Shown: positions 1 to 9,906, counted from the first letter of the stretch. The stretch is 42,476 bases of DNA from Flavobacteriaceae bacterium (GCA_002746415.1 NVXD01000025.1:1-42476); one strand, 5' to 3'. The notes: generated from the letters alone by a model not told the origin. Translations and numbers: made by a program.

Positions 1-1
1 A

Positions 2-3000
2 ATTACTAACAACCTTAGCTGTAACCCAGGCGCTGATGGGGAGATAACAATTGATGTGACATCTACTGGTTTTGATACCACGGATGCTATTCTTCCTGAC
101 CCTTTTGAGTACAGTGATGACAATGGTGCAACATACCAAGCATCTAATGTATTTGGAGGTTTAAGCACAGGTACGCATAATTTCTTAATCAGACATACGG
201 CAACTGGATGTATCCTAACAGCTTCAGAAACAATTATAGACCCAAACACTTTTACCATAGATGTAGTGAAACTACAGGATGTGATATGTTTTGGAACCGA
301 AACTGGAGAAGTTACTTTACAACTAATTGATGCCACTTATGTGGGCTCAATGAATTGGATTATTTATGATTCTAATGGGACGGTAACTACTGCGGATGAT
401 GTTTTATATAAAAATGGAACATTTGCAACTACTGGGCCTACTGCTCCAATAACCTTAATTGCTGGAGATTATGTTGTGGAAATCATTCAAAATGGTTTTC
501 CTCAATGTACCAACTTAGAAGCGTTTAATATTTCTGGTCCAAGTGCTGCAATAACAGCAAACACAGATGTGACAGACATCACATGTCTTGGAAATGATGG
601 GATTATTGAAATCATAGATGTACTTGGTGGGTGGGGTGGCTATTCCTACTTTGTTGGAATTGCTCCGCCTGCTGGCCCTGGTTCTTATGTGGCAAACCCT
701 AGGTTTGATACCTTAAGCCCTAATACCTATGAGGCGTGGATAATGGATGCTAATGGTTGTCAAGAAAGAGTACAAAATGGTATTGTGTTGGTAGATCCAA
801 CTCCGATTAGTGCTACATTACAAGTTAACCAAGAAAACTGTACCAACCTTCAAGGAGAAATTGAAGTAGTCGGTACTGCTGGTGGACAAGGAAGTAACTA
901 TTCTTATCAATTAATTAGAAACTTAGTCCCAATTGGAGCACCACAAACAACAACGGTGTTCTCTGGACTTGGTGAAGGCTCTTATACCGTGCAGATAACA
1001 GACCAGTGGTCTTGTTCTTTTACAACTGCTGCGGAGCTTCTTTATGAAGAAATGAACTTAACAAGTACGGTCATCAAATCAATTGATTGTACAGCAACTC
1101 CTGGAGGTGAAATTACAATCAATGTTAATGGTGGATCTGCTAATTTACAATTTGAACTTACTTTCCCAGATTTAACGACAATTACTAATACGACTGGGGT
1201 CTTTACAGGTCTTACGCAAGTCGGACTTTATAGTTTTGAGGTAACAGATTTAGACACCACCAATCCTGTTTGTACTAAATCAATTTCAGAAGAGTTAGAT
1301 GCGCCAACACCTGTTACATTTGACCCACATACAATTGTTGATGTTTCTTGTAACGGTCTAAGTGATGGGAGTATAACAGTAAATCTTGCACCAAGTTCTT
1401 TTGCTGTAAATGACAACCCAGTGTATGCTTATAACTTATACAACGCTACTGGCGTTACCTTGTTAGCTGGACCGCAGTCTAGTCCAATATTTTCTGGCCT
1501 TTCTGCAGCTTTCTACCAAGTAGAAGCGGTATCAAGTAGAAGTTGTTTATTAAGGGAAACTGTTGAGGTTGCTGAGCCCACCCAATTATTGGTAAATGCT
1601 TCGGCAACAACTTTTAACTGTAACCCTGATAATAGCATTAATACGGTTACAGTAACTGCCGCAATATTAGATGGCGCCACTACACCTGGCACCCCTTCTG
1701 GAACAGGTCCATATTTGTATAGTATAGACAATGTGAACTTCCAAACAGCCAATACGTTTGAAATAATTGATGATGGAAGCATCCAGAATATCACCGTCTT
1801 TGTAACAGATGGCAATAGCTGTCCTGCAACTAGCGGTGTGGTTATTCAACCATTAAACACATTCACGGCCGTTGTTACTCAAAACACAGCAATCTCTTGT
1901 ATCAACCCAGAAGAGGTGTTGATAACAGTTTCTGATGATGGGAATGCTGCCAATGTCTACACTTATGATTTATTGCCACTTGGAAATCCAAATGGAGCAT
2001 TAACAGCAACACCAACAAATGTTACTGCAACTTTTGACATCACAACCGTTGGTTCATATGTGTTCAGAATTACGGATACAACAACAGGCTGCTATGTGGA
2101 TACTGCTCCATTTGAAATTGCACCGTTTGACTTAATTGATGTAATAGCCACAGCTACTGTTCCTGTAACTTGTTTTGGAGATACTGATGGTGAGTCCGAA
2201 ATAAACATTACAGGATATACAGGCGCCTATTCTTATGAGGTATTCAATAGTGCAACAGGTTTAACAACTGGCATAGTAGGAGTAGGAAATACAACTACAA
2301 ATCCTTACACAATAACCAATTTGCAAGGAGGAAACTATTTTGTAAGGGTTACTGAAACAAATACTCCTCAGTGTATTCAAGATACCAACAATTTCACAAT
2401 TGTATCACCAGACATGCCGCTTATAGCCATCGTAAATCCTATTGCAGAAGTGACTTGTACCAATAATTTAGGTGAAATTCTTGTGGACCCAAGTGGTGGA
2501 TATACGCCATATGATTTAGTATTAACCAACACCACTACGGCTCAAGTATATACTGTAACGGATGTGACAAGTCATATTTTCACTGGTTTATCTGCTGGAA
2601 ACTTTACGATATCAATTACAGATAATGGTGGGTGTGTCTTAAACGATACAGAAATTTTAATTGCACCAATTCCAATTACAGCAGACATAACAGCTTCCGT
2701 AGCAAGTGTGGTTTGTTTTGGAGACACGGATGCATCAGTATCAGCTATCAATGTCATCAATGGAGAGGGTGTTTATCAATTCGAATTAAATTATTATGAC
2801 GCTACAGGAGCGGTCATTGACTTTACTTCTGGTGCCCAAGCAAGTCCAAACTTTAACAATTTAGGTGCTGGAATCTACAGCATCACTGTTTCTGATGGTT
2901 GGAGTTGTGGCCTTGAGACCATTCAAGTAGCGATTACCGAACCTACTATAGTAGCTAGCTCTCTATTACAATTAAGTGCTATGACCTGCTTAAATGATGC

Positions 3001-4660
3001 TCAAATAGAGTTAACTGCATCAGGTGGAACAGGACCTTATCAATATAGTACTGATGGTGTTGCATATTCTCCAATGGCTGGAGGTAATACACATGCATTT
3101 ACTGTATCCGATGGTATATACCAATATTATGTTCTAGATTCATTTGGATGTGAGGCAATGATGTCTAACCAAGTAGACGTTGAAGCCGTTCCGCCTTTAA
3201 CTATTGCCATTGATGATAGTGCTGCTGTAATAAACTGTTTTGGTGAAGCCTCAGCAATAATTCTTGCAGATGCATTTGGAGGATTAGGTAATTACTCTTA
3301 TGCATTATACAGCGATGCGGCCTTAACCAATTTATTGGCTGGACCACAACCAACGGGGTTATTCAGCAATTTAATTGCTGGAAGTTATTATGTTCATGTT
3401 ACTAGTGTTGATTGTGAAGCAACCACAACAGTAATTCAAATTATTGATCCTTTACCATTACAAATCGATGTTCAAGAATTCACAGATGTTACCTGTTCTG
3501 GACAGGCTGATGGAACAATAACGGTGGAGGTTTCAGGTGGAACCGGAGACATATTATATGCAATTTCACCAAACCTTAACCAATTCGACACAGAAAATGT
3601 GTTTACTGATTTGGAACCAGGTGTCTATGATGTAATTGCTCAAGATGAAAGCGGTTGTTTTATTCCGTTCCAATTTACAATTATAGAACCAAGTCCGTTA
3701 GATATAACAAATACAGTATTGGCAGAGGTTTGTGCGGGTAGTGAAGACGGATCAATCTCTGTAAGCATCAGTGGAGGAACGGCTCCTTATAGCACTGCGT
3801 TTAATTCTAACAATGTTACAGATTTTGTACAGGACCAAACACTATTTATTGATTTGGCTGCTGGCACTTATGTCATCTTTATTAGAGATGCTCAAGATTG
3901 TGTGACCAACATTGTAGTTGAAGTAGCCGCGGGTGTTAATCTTAATGGAGTTATTGAACCAATATACAGTTGTTCATCTGATTTGCCTACAGCTACTATA
4001 GAGTTCTTGCTTGAAGACCCAGCGGTTTCAACAAATGTTCTATACGCATTAGATTCTACAGACCCAATGGATTTACAATTGGATCTTGATTTTGGTGATA
4101 TCGCATCAGGCAATCATACCTTGACCATTTCCCACTCAAATGGGTGTATCAATACAATAGATTTTGAAATTGAAGATTTTGAGCCACTTACATTGGTTCT
4201 TGAGCAAAATAACATCAATGAAATCACAGCTATAGCTGGCGGTGGAAGAGAAAATTACACCTTAATTTTTGATGGAGTTAACAACGGAGATGATAGTGTG
4301 TATTATATCACAAGAACTGACACCTTTACTGTTACTGTTATAGACGAAAATGGATGTGAGATGTCAGCCCAAATATTTGTAGAATTTATAGATATTGAAA
4401 TTCCTAACTTCTTTACCCCAGATGGAGATGGAAATAATGATTTATGGGTTCCTGATAATATTACGCAATTCCCAGAAATACTAACCATAGTATTTGACCG
4501 TTATGGTAGAGAAGTCTATAGAATGGGAATTAACGACGTTGGATGGAATGGAATATACCAAAATACAGAGCTCCCAACAGGTGATTACTGGTATGTTATT
4601 AAGCTCATGGGAGAAACAGATGAAAGAGAGTTTATCGGACATTTTACCTTATATAGATAA
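2..4660 (+). CDS. SprB-repeat surface protein with T9SS type B sorting domain (5' partial)
   Basis: The reading frame is open from base 2, so the N-terminus lies outside the window; 1552 residues are visible. It is a secreted or cell-surface protein, probably an adhesin or gliding-motility-type protein. Most of it is a tandem array of about 16 units of 80-100 residues. Each opens with a Cys motif (for example VSCNGLSDGSITV near base 1342, VTCFGDTDG near 2165, VTCSGQADGTITV near 3486), the SprB repeat signature. Each usually holds a second Cys further on (NGC, WSC, PQC). The last 85 residues, from about base 4395, start with FFTPDGDGNND and contain FDRYGREVY and PTGDYWY, the gliding-motility-associated C-terminal (type B) sorting domain exported by the type IX system. 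Its stop overlaps the start of the next gene, a PorP/SprF homologue, as in sprB-sprF. The ligand or substrate is unknown. Confidence 0.93.
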   Translation: MTNNLSCNPGADGEITIDVTSTGFDTTDAILPDPFEYSDDNGATYQASNVFGGLSTGTHNFLIRHTATGCILTASETIIDPNTFTIDVVKLQDVICFGTETGEVTLQLIDATYVGSMNWIIYDSNGTVTTADDVLYKNGTFATTGPTAPITLIAGDYVVEIIQNGFPQCTNLEAFNISGPSAAITANTDVTDITCLGNDGIIEIIDVLGGWGGYSYFVGIAPPAGPGSYVANPRFDTLSPNTYEAWIMDANGCQERVQNGIVLVDPTPISATLQVNQENCTNLQGEIEVVGTAGGQGSNYSYQLIRNLVPIGAPQTTTVFSGLGEGSYTVQITDQWSCSFTTAAELLYEEMNLTSTVIKSIDCTATPGGEITINVNGGSANLQFELTFPDLTTITNTTGVFTGLTQVGLYSFEVTDLDTTNPVCTKSISEELDAPTPVTFDPHTIVDVSCNGLSDGSITVNLAPSSFAVNDNPVYAYNLYNATGVTLLAGPQSSPIFSGLSAAFYQVEAVSSRSCLLRETVEVAEPTQLLVNASATTFNCNPDNSINTVTVTAAILDGATTPGTPSGTGPYLYSIDNVNFQTANTFEIIDDGSIQNITVFVTDGNSCPATSGVVIQPLNTFTAVVTQNTAISCINPEEVLITVSDDGNAANVYTYDLLPLGNPNGALTATPTNVTATFDITTVGSYVFRITDTTTGCYVDTAPFEIAPFDLIDVIATATVPVTCFGDTDGESEINITGYTGAYSYEVFNSATGLTTGIVGVGNTTTNPYTITNLQGGNYFVRVTETNTPQCIQDTNNFTIVSPDMPLIAIVNPIAEVTCTNNLGEILVDPSGGYTPYDLVLTNTTTAQVYTVTDVTSHIFTGLSAGNFTISITDNGGCVLNDTEILIAPIPITADITASVASVVCFGDTDASVSAINVINGEGVYQFELNYYDATGAVIDFTSGAQASPNFNNLGAGIYSITVSDGWSCGLETIQVAITEPTIVASSLLQLSAMTCLNDAQIELTASGGTGPYQYSTDGVAYSPMAGGNTHAFTVSDGIYQYYVLDSFGCEAMMSNQVDVEAVPPLTIAIDDSAAVINCFGEASAIILADAFGGLGNYSYALYSDAALTNLLAGPQPTGLFSNLIAGSYYVHVTSVDCEATTTVIQIIDPLPLQIDVQEFTDVTCSGQADGTITVEVSGGTGDILYAISPNLNQFDTENVFTDLEPGVYDVIAQDESGCFIPFQFTIIEPSPLDITNTVLAEVCAGSEDGSISVSISGGTAPYSTAFNSNNVTDFVQDQTLFIDLAAGTYVIFIRDAQDCVTNIVVEVAAGVNLNGVIEPIYSCSSDLPTATIEFLLEDPAVSTNVLYALDSTDPMDLQLDLDFGDIASGNHTLTISHSNGCINTIDFEIEDFEPLTLVLEQNNINEITAIAGGGRENYTLIFDGVNNGDDSVYYITRTDTFTVTVIDENGCEMSAQIFVEFIDIEIPNFFTPDGDGNNDLWVPDNITQFPEILTIVFDRYGREVYRMGINDVGWNGIYQNTELPTGDYWYVIKLMGETDEREFIGHFTLYR

Positions 4661-5628
4661 TGAAACTTAACCTAAAAACAATGCGGAATAAACTGCTGCT
4701 ACTATTTTTGCTAATGAATGTGCTTGTAACCCAAGGACAAGAGCTTACTATTCCACAACTTTCTCAATATTTAGCCGATAATCCTTTTGTTATGTCACCA
4801 ACCTACGCGGGTATAGGAGATCATATTAAGATTAGAATCAACGGTCTTACCCAATGGGTTGGAATCGAAGATGCCCCAGACACTCAATCCCTGGCTGCTG
4901 ATGCCAGATTAGGCAACAGGTCTGGAATAGGGATGTTGTTGTACAATGATAGTAATGGCGAAACGAAACAAAGAGGGGCCAGGGTTTCTTTTGCGCACCA
5001 TTTAACAATTGATAGATATGATGATGAGTTTCTATCCTTTGGTATATCGTATAATTTTAACCAGTTTAGGATAGATATTCAAAATTTTACGGGCAATAAT
5101 GATCCAACTGTAACGGATGACAGATCCACTACGAATCATAACTTTGATATTGGATTAATGTATCGTAAGGATAAGTTTTATATAAGCGCAAATGCCGCAA
5201 ACGTTTTGCCAAAAGATCTTACAAAATTTGATACCCAGTTTGAGCCCAATAAATTAAGAAACTACTACGTATACACTGGGTACCGATACTCTAAAAGTAA
5301 AAACAGTGATTTTGAAATTGAGCCCTCTATCTTTTTTCAATGGTTTGAAAGTGATGGCAGGTCTGTAACAGATATAAACACAAAATTTAGATGGTATGAT
5401 TTTGAGGATTACTACTATGCGGGTGTTACCTATCGTTTTTTAAATGACCAAATTGGTGACCCCTTGTATATTGCTCCTATTATTGGACTTAAAAAAAACA
5501 ACTTCTATTTTGGGTATTCTTACCAAGTTATTCTTAATGAAATTTTAGGGTATAGTACTGGAACCCATGTTGTCACCTTGGGCGTGGATATTTTCCAAGG
5601 CCTAAGTAATTGTAGGTGTTCTTTTTAA
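4660..5628 (+). CDS. PorP/SprF family type IX secretion system membrane protein
   Basis: An outer-membrane protein of 322 residues. SprF-type members are needed for export or surface attachment of the large adhesin encoded next to them. The N-terminus carries a signal peptide (hydrophobic LLLLFLLMNVLVTQGQ, cleavage likely after TQGQ). The mature start, ELTIPQLSQYLADNPFVMSPTYAG in outline, is typical of the PorP/SprF family, as are the beta-strand-rich body and the closing VVTLGVDIFQG strand. The start codon overlaps the stop of the surface-protein gene by one base (ATAATG), so the pair is almost certainly translationally coupled. An internal Met at residue 8 (base 4681) would give a more usual signal-peptide length and is an alternative start. 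The family call is firm; the assignment to this particular partner rests on the context. Confidence 0.93.
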   Translation: MKLNLKTMRNKLLLLFLLMNVLVTQGQELTIPQLSQYLADNPFVMSPTYAGIGDHIKIRINGLTQWVGIEDAPDTQSLAADARLGNRSGIGMLLYNDSNGETKQRGARVSFAHHLTIDRYDDEFLSFGISYNFNQFRIDIQNFTGNNDPTVTDDRSTTNHNFDIGLMYRKDKFYISANAANVLPKDLTKFDTQFEPNKLRNYYVYTGYRYSKSKNSDFEIEPSIFFQWFESDGRSVTDINTKFRWYDFEDYYYAGVTYRFLNDQIGDPLYIAPIIGLKKNNFYFGYSYQVILNEILGYSTGTHVVTLGVDIFQGLSNCRCSF

Positions 5629-5644
5629 TGTTTGTGCATTACCT

Positions 5645-5652
5645 TATGTTTG
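5645..5652 (+). promoter_or_regulatory. -7 promoter box for folB
   Basis: TATGTTTG matches the Bacteroidota -7 consensus TAnnTTTG and sits 17 bases before the folB start, implying a short leader. No well-spaced -33 TTG is obvious. It suggests folB is transcribed independently of the surface-protein pair. Confidence 0.55.
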
Positions 5653-5669
5653 TATAAACAGAACAAATA

Positions 5670-6029
5670 ATGGGGGTAATCAATCTTACAAATATTAGGA
5701 TATATGCATTTCATGGCTGTTTAAAGGAGGAAACAGCTATAGGAAGTGATTATTTAGTCAATGTCAAGGTCTGGGCTAATCTCTCAAAAGCATCTATGTC
5801 AGATAATTTATCCGATACTGTAGATTATGTACACATCAATAAGATTGTAAGCGAAGAAATGGCTATCCCTTCCAAATTACTTGAACATGTGGCCAAAAGA
5901 ATCTTAAATCGTTTTTTTTCTGAAATACAACTTGTTAAAAAAGCACAAGTGTCCGTTTCCAAAATAAACCCTCCTATTGGTGGTGATGCGGAAAACGTGT
6001 GTGTGTCTTTAAAAGCTAAAAGACCTTAA
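5670..6029 (+). CDS. folB: Dihydroneopterin aldolase
   Basis: Cytosolic folate-pathway enzyme that cleaves 7,8-dihydroneopterin to 6-hydroxymethyl-7,8-dihydropterin and glycolaldehyde. The 119 residues match the family's usual 115-125. The N-terminal INLTNIRIYAFHGCLKEE segment carries the conserved YAFHG motif and the Glu that binds the pterin. The middle holds DTVDYVHI, and the C-terminal VSKINPPIGG carries the catalytic Lys and the conserved Pro-Pro. The start ATG lies just after a good -7 promoter box. The gene is followed by tRNA-Cys in the same direction. I see nothing unusual in it. Confidence 0.95.
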   Translation: MGVINLTNIRIYAFHGCLKEETAIGSDYLVNVKVWANLSKASMSDNLSDTVDYVHINKIVSEEMAIPSKLLEHVAKRILNRFFSEIQLVKKAQVSVSKINPPIGGDAENVCVSLKAKRP

Positions 6030-6059
6030 TTTTTACCTTTTATAAACTTAAAAAAACAG

Positions 6060-6067
6060 TACATTTG
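6060..6067 (+). promoter_or_regulatory. -7 promoter box for tRNA-Cys
   Basis: TACATTTG matches TAnnTTTG and ends 10 bases before the first base of the mature tRNA, as expected for a tRNA promoter in this phylum. A -33 TTG is not clear. Confidence 0.6.
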
Positions 6068-6077
6068 CAAACCTTTT

Positions 6078-6148
6078 GGCATCGTGGCCGAGTGGCTAGG
6101 CGCAGCTCTGCAAAAGCTTGTACAGCGGTTCGAATCCGCTCGATGCCT
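6078..6148 (+). tRNA. tRNA-Cys (GCA)
   Basis: A cloverleaf can be drawn by eye. Acceptor arms GGCATCG (6078-6084) and CGATGCC (6141-6147) pair perfectly, with T as discriminator. The D arm is GCC-GAGTGGCTA-GGC. The anticodon loop CTGCAAA holds anticodon GCA, and the T arm is CAGCGG-TTCGAAT-CCGCT in outline. The first pair of the anticodon stem appears mismatched (C-T). No CCA is encoded. A promoter box precedes it and a perfect terminator hairpin follows it. Confidence 0.93.
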
Positions 6149-6155
6149 CAACAAC

Positions 6156-6183
6156 AAAGCCTTTGTTAATTAACAAAGGCTTT
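6156..6183 (+). terminator. Rho-independent terminator after tRNA-Cys
   Basis: A perfect 14-base inverted repeat, AAAGCCTTTGTTAA followed directly by TTAACAAAGGCTTT, leads into a T-rich run (TTTTATTTTC). It ends the tRNA-Cys transcript. Because it is symmetrical with A/T tails on both sides, it may also stop the convergent LysE-family transcript. Confidence 0.85.
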
Positions 6184-6248
6184 TATTTTCTATAGTGCTG
6201 CCGTTCAGGAATATACTGGGATTGCAAAAACCAATTTTAATAGGTTTC

Positions 6249-6911
6249 CTATTCTCTCATACGTTCTATTCCCTTTTCTATATTTAGTTTATCCTTTGGA
6301 AGAAAACCTTTTGTAATAAGAACCAAACCACAGATTATTAAAACAACACCCAAACCTTTTTTCATTAAAAGAATTCGCTTTAGTGTTAGTTTTCTTTTTA
6401 ATTGTTTGGCTAAAAGAATTTTAAAGATGTCTGTTATAAAATAGGAAGCTAACACAGTCGAAAAGAAAATCAAGATTCTATCAGCATCATTGTTAAGGCT
6501 TGGGCCAACCACAATTATAATCCCCAACCAAAAAATAAGAACTCCAATATTTATGAAATTCAACAAAAAGCCTTTCACAAACAAGCTTAGGTAATCTCTA
6601 CTAATTTTTAGGTTGGTCTTATTCCCTTTGACGTCTTTTTTAATTATAATGGTGATGCCATAAATTAGAAGAATTACACCGCCAAAAACAAACAACCCGG
6701 GTTGGTTGCTTAAGTTTTCCAATAATTGAAAACTACTGAAATATGCTAGTAGAATAAAAAGAATATCTGCAATTATAACTCCAATGTTAAAAGCAATTGC
6801 AGCCCTAAACCCTTTTACAGCACTAGTTTCCAAAAGCACAAAAAAAACAGGCCCAATCATAAAGCTCAAAAGAAAGCCCAGTGGTATTGCCGCCTGAATA
6901 TCTTCTAACAT
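6249..6911 (-). CDS. LysE/RhtB family amino-acid exporter
   Basis: Inner-membrane efflux protein of 220 residues, the usual size of the LysE/RhtB superfamily. The N-terminus (IPLGFLLSFMIGPVFFVLLE) has the conserved G-P of the first helix, followed by about five more hydrophobic segments. These include a long one near residues 70-90 (FVFGGVILLIYGITIII) and another near 115-135 (FLLNFINIGVLIFWLGIIIVV). The family exports basic or neutral amino acids; the substrate here cannot be read from sequence. It begins 19 bases after the stop of the head-GIN gene and is probably cotranscribed with it, perhaps also with rnr. It converges on the tRNA-Cys terminator. Confidence 0.88.
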   Translation of the reverse strand: MLEDIQAAIPLGFLLSFMIGPVFFVLLETSAVKGFRAAIAFNIGVIIADILFILLAYFSSFQLLENLSNQPGLFVFGGVILLIYGITIIIKKDVKGNKTNLKISRDYLSLFVKGFLLNFINIGVLIFWLGIIIVVGPSLNNDADRILIFFSTVLASYFITDIFKILLAKQLKRKLTLKRILLMKKGLGVVLIICGLVLITKGFLPKDKLNIEKGIERMRE

Positions 6912-6930
6912 ATTATCTTAATAATTGTTT

Positions 6931-7611
6931 TCACATTCGGGTAATTTTACCACCAAAGACAGTTTTTTCATCCATTTTTGAGGGGTCCCCATATACTAAA
7001 ACCTCTCCTCCTGCCTTAACTGTTGCTTTTACATAATCAGTGGCATAAATACTTGCATTGGAACCCGCATTCACTTGTATAGTGGTATATTTTGTTTTTA
7101 GGGCTTCGCCTTTATAAACACCTCCTGTATTAATATTTATATCTTGTAGTTTTGCAACTCCACTTGTTGTTATTACTCCACCAGTAACAGACTTAATCAA
7201 TATTTGTTCTACTTCAGCATGGACAATTAATTCGCCGCCTTCTTGGGCTTTTAACTCTATAACATCTTGTATTATTGTTTCTTCAGAGGTGATTTTTGCA
7301 TCTTCATTAACATCTATCACAACAAGTGCTTCAGTATAATACAAGTCTATAAACGTTCTGTATCCACTGAATAATTTGTTTATCTGCATTCTTATTTTTA
7401 ACACCCCTTTGTTGTTAACAATGGCTACTTTTTGTGTGTTTGTACCTGTTATAACGGCTTTATTGACATCAGACTTAATAAGATTAATAGAAAGACCGTC
7501 AAACCCTTTTATTTCAGTAAATTTTTCAAGGGACAGCGTTATCTCTTCATTCTGGGCTGTGCTTGTTTGTATACCTATACATATAAGCACTATGAAAATT
7601 ATTTTTTTCAT
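6931..7611 (-). CDS. Secreted head-GIN-domain (DUF2807-type) protein
   Basis: A secreted or periplasmic protein of about 226 residues, with no known catalytic function. I choose the internal Met at 7611 rather than the longer frame to 7650, because it places a clean signal peptide (MKKIIFIVLICIGIQTSTAQ) at the N-terminus. The body is a right-handed beta-helix-like series of short strands rich in V, I, G and T (for example INTGGVYKGEALKTKY, VNAGSNASIYA), ending in the GGEVLVYGDPS element common in the Bacteroidota head-GIN/DUF2807 family. It lies between rnr and the LysE-family exporter on the same strand. A near-match promoter box (TATCTTTTG, one T too many) lies upstream. Role unknown. Confidence 0.82.
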   Translation of the reverse strand: MKKIIFIVLICIGIQTSTAQNEEITLSLEKFTEIKGFDGLSINLIKSDVNKAVITGTNTQKVAIVNNKGVLKIRMQINKLFSGYRTFIDLYYTEALVVIDVNEDAKITSEETIIQDVIELKAQEGGELIVHAEVEQILIKSVTGGVITTSGVAKLQDININTGGVYKGEALKTKYTTIQVNAGSNASIYATDYVKATVKAGGEVLVYGDPSKMDEKTVFGGKITRM

Positions 7612-7680
7612 TGATTTGTTTTTTAGGTAAAATCCTACAAAAGATAGCAATTTTCATTCCAGAAAACTGATTTAATCAAT

Positions 7681-9864
7681 TTAATTATCAATTAAAGCAA
7701 AATCCAAATGTCTTTTTACAAGGTCTGAGCTTTTTACCATTACGGTTACTGTATCTCCTAATTGATATATTTTACCTTTTCTTTCTCCTATAATAGCATA
7801 CTGCTTTTCATCAAAATTATAATAATCGTTTTTTATATCTCTGATTCTAACCATGCCCTCACACTTATTTTCAATTATTTCTACGTAAAGACCCCATTCC
7901 GTGACACCAGAAATAACACCCTTAAATTCTTTGTCTTGATGGTCCTGCATAAACTTTATCTGCATGTATTTTATAGAATCTCGCTCAGCACTTGCTGCTA
8001 AACCTTCCATATTAGATGAGTGTTTACACTTTTCCTCATAAACTTCAGTCTTTGGTGTTTTTTCATTATCTAGATAATGTTGCAATAACCGGTGTACAAT
8101 AACATCTGGATACCTTCTTATAGGAGAAGTAAAATGAGTATAATAATCAAATGCCAAACCATAATGACCTACATTATCTGTCGTATAAATAGCTTTACTC
8201 ATACTCCTAATTGCTAAAGTATCTACTAAGTTTTGTTCTTTTTTACCTTTAACGTCTTCAAGAAGCTTGTTTAAAGAGTCGCTAATGGATTTTTTGTTTT
8301 TAAAGTCAAGCTTGTGTCCAAACCTAGAAATAATACCATTTAAGGTTATTAATTTCTCTTCATTTGGCTCATCATGCACTCTATAAATAAATGTTTTTAC
8401 AGGTTTTTGTTTTCCAATATAGGCTGCAACTTTTCTATTTGCGAGCAACATAAACTCCTCAATAAGTTTATTAGCATCTTTAGCTTCTTTAAAATAAACA
8501 CTTTCTGGTTCGCTCTTTTCATTCAAAATAAATTTAACCTCTACTTTATCAAAAGAAATTGCACCTTCCTGCATTCTCTTTTCTCGCATAATTTTAGCAA
8601 GTTTGTTTAATGTCAATGTTGCATTGACTACATCATCACTAACTTTATAAGCACCGTCTCTAATAGATATTTCCTTAGGGATTGCACCATTTAAATTTTC
8701 AATGATATATTGAGCTTCTTCATATGCAAAACGCTCGTTAGAATTTATTACTGTTCTACCAAACCATTGATTTTTTAAAACAGCATTTTCATCAATTTCA
8801 AAAATAGCTGAAAAAGTATATTTTTCTTCATTTGGCCTCAATGAACATGCATTATTGGATAAAACTTCTGGTAACATAGGTACTACTCTATCAACAAGAT
8901 ATACCGAAGTTGCCCTTTCATAAGCCTCATCATCTAAAATAGTGTTTGGCACCACATAATGTGAAACATCCGCTATGTGTATCCCTATTTCATAATTTCC
9001 ATTTTCTAATTTTTGAAAAGAAAGCGCATCATCAAAATCTTTGGCATCTTTAGGATCTATTGTAAAGGTTAGAACATCTCTTATATCCCTTCTTTTTGCA
9101 ATTTCTGATGCTTTAATACTTGTGTCTATTTTATCAGCAAAATGTTCAATTTCAATAGGAAATTTATATGGCAAACCATATTCCGCTAAAATGGAATGTA
9201 TTTCTGTATTATGCTCTCCTGGAACACCTAAAACTTCAATAATTTCACCGAAAGGAGAATCTGCTTTACTAGGCCATTCCTTTATTTCTACTACTACTTT
9301 ATCTCCATTATTTGCTTTTCCTATTTTATCAAGGGGAACAAAAATATCTGTATACATTCTAAAATCCGAAGGTTTCACAAAAGCAAAGGTTTTTTGTAAA
9401 TCAACAATACCTACAAAAGTTGTTTTCTTTCTTTCAACAATAGCATTTATCTCGCCTTCTAATTTCTTTCCTTTTTTTTGTGGATAAATGTATACTTCAA
9501 CAATATCTCCATGAAAAGCTTTATTCAATTTATTATAGGGAACAAAAACATCTTTTTCCATTTCTTCAATAACTACATACGCATTTCCTCTCCCAGTTAC
9601 ATCTACTCTCCCATTATGGTAAGATTTTGTGTTGGCAATCACTTTATATTTACCCCTACTAACTTCTAAAATTCTTTTCCTCTCTTTTAGTTGAACCAAT
9701 CTCTTTATCAGTTCATTTCTATCATTTGCATTTATAATTCCAAGCTTTGAGGCAATTTGCTTATAATTAAAGTCTTTGTTAGGATCTTTTTCCAATACAG
9801 TAAAAATTCCCTTAGTTATTTCATTCTTTTTTAGACTTTTTGCTTTTTTATTTTTTTTAGTCAT
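7681..9864 (-). CDS. rnr: Ribonuclease R
   Basis: Cytosolic 3'-to-5' exoribonuclease of 727 residues that degrades structured RNA and takes part in RNA quality control. Domain order is typical. There is an N-terminal winged-helix region (residues 15-70) and cold-shock domains (about 80-220, GRVDVTGRGNAYVV). The RNB catalytic domain (about 255-590) shows RRDIRDVLTFTIDPKDAKDFDDALS with its metal-binding Asp cluster, and later HFTSPIRRYPDVIVHR. The S1 domain is at the C-terminus (EFKGVISGVTEWGLYVEI, then a basic tail). Length is within the family range. It is transcribed away from rpiB across a 643-base AT-rich gap and reads toward the head-GIN gene 69 bases downstream. Confidence 0.97.
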   Translation of the reverse strand: MTKKNKKAKSLKKNEITKGIFTVLEKDPNKDFNYKQIASKLGIINANDRNELIKRLVQLKERKRILEVSRGKYKVIANTKSYHNGRVDVTGRGNAYVVIEEMEKDVFVPYNKLNKAFHGDIVEVYIYPQKKGKKLEGEINAIVERKKTTFVGIVDLQKTFAFVKPSDFRMYTDIFVPLDKIGKANNGDKVVVEIKEWPSKADSPFGEIIEVLGVPGEHNTEIHSILAEYGLPYKFPIEIEHFADKIDTSIKASEIAKRRDIRDVLTFTIDPKDAKDFDDALSFQKLENGNYEIGIHIADVSHYVVPNTILDDEAYERATSVYLVDRVVPMLPEVLSNNACSLRPNEEKYTFSAIFEIDENAVLKNQWFGRTVINSNERFAYEEAQYIIENLNGAIPKEISIRDGAYKVSDDVVNATLTLNKLAKIMREKRMQEGAISFDKVEVKFILNEKSEPESVYFKEAKDANKLIEEFMLLANRKVAAYIGKQKPVKTFIYRVHDEPNEEKLITLNGIISRFGHKLDFKNKKSISDSLNKLLEDVKGKKEQNLVDTLAIRSMSKAIYTTDNVGHYGLAFDYYTHFTSPIRRYPDVIVHRLLQHYLDNEKTPKTEVYEEKCKHSSNMEGLAASAERDSIKYMQIKFMQDHQDKEFKGVISGVTEWGLYVEIIENKCEGMVRIRDIKNDYYNFDEKQYAIIGERKGKIYQLGDTVTVMVKSSDLVKRHLDFALIDN

Positions 9865-9906
9865 TCACTTTATATATTTCTGGAAAATTACAAATTATAA
9901 TTCATT

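Noticed and set aside
9041-9487. A 148-residue open frame on the plus strand
   Set aside because: It is antisense to the conserved catalytic part of rnr; its composition follows the complement of a real gene.
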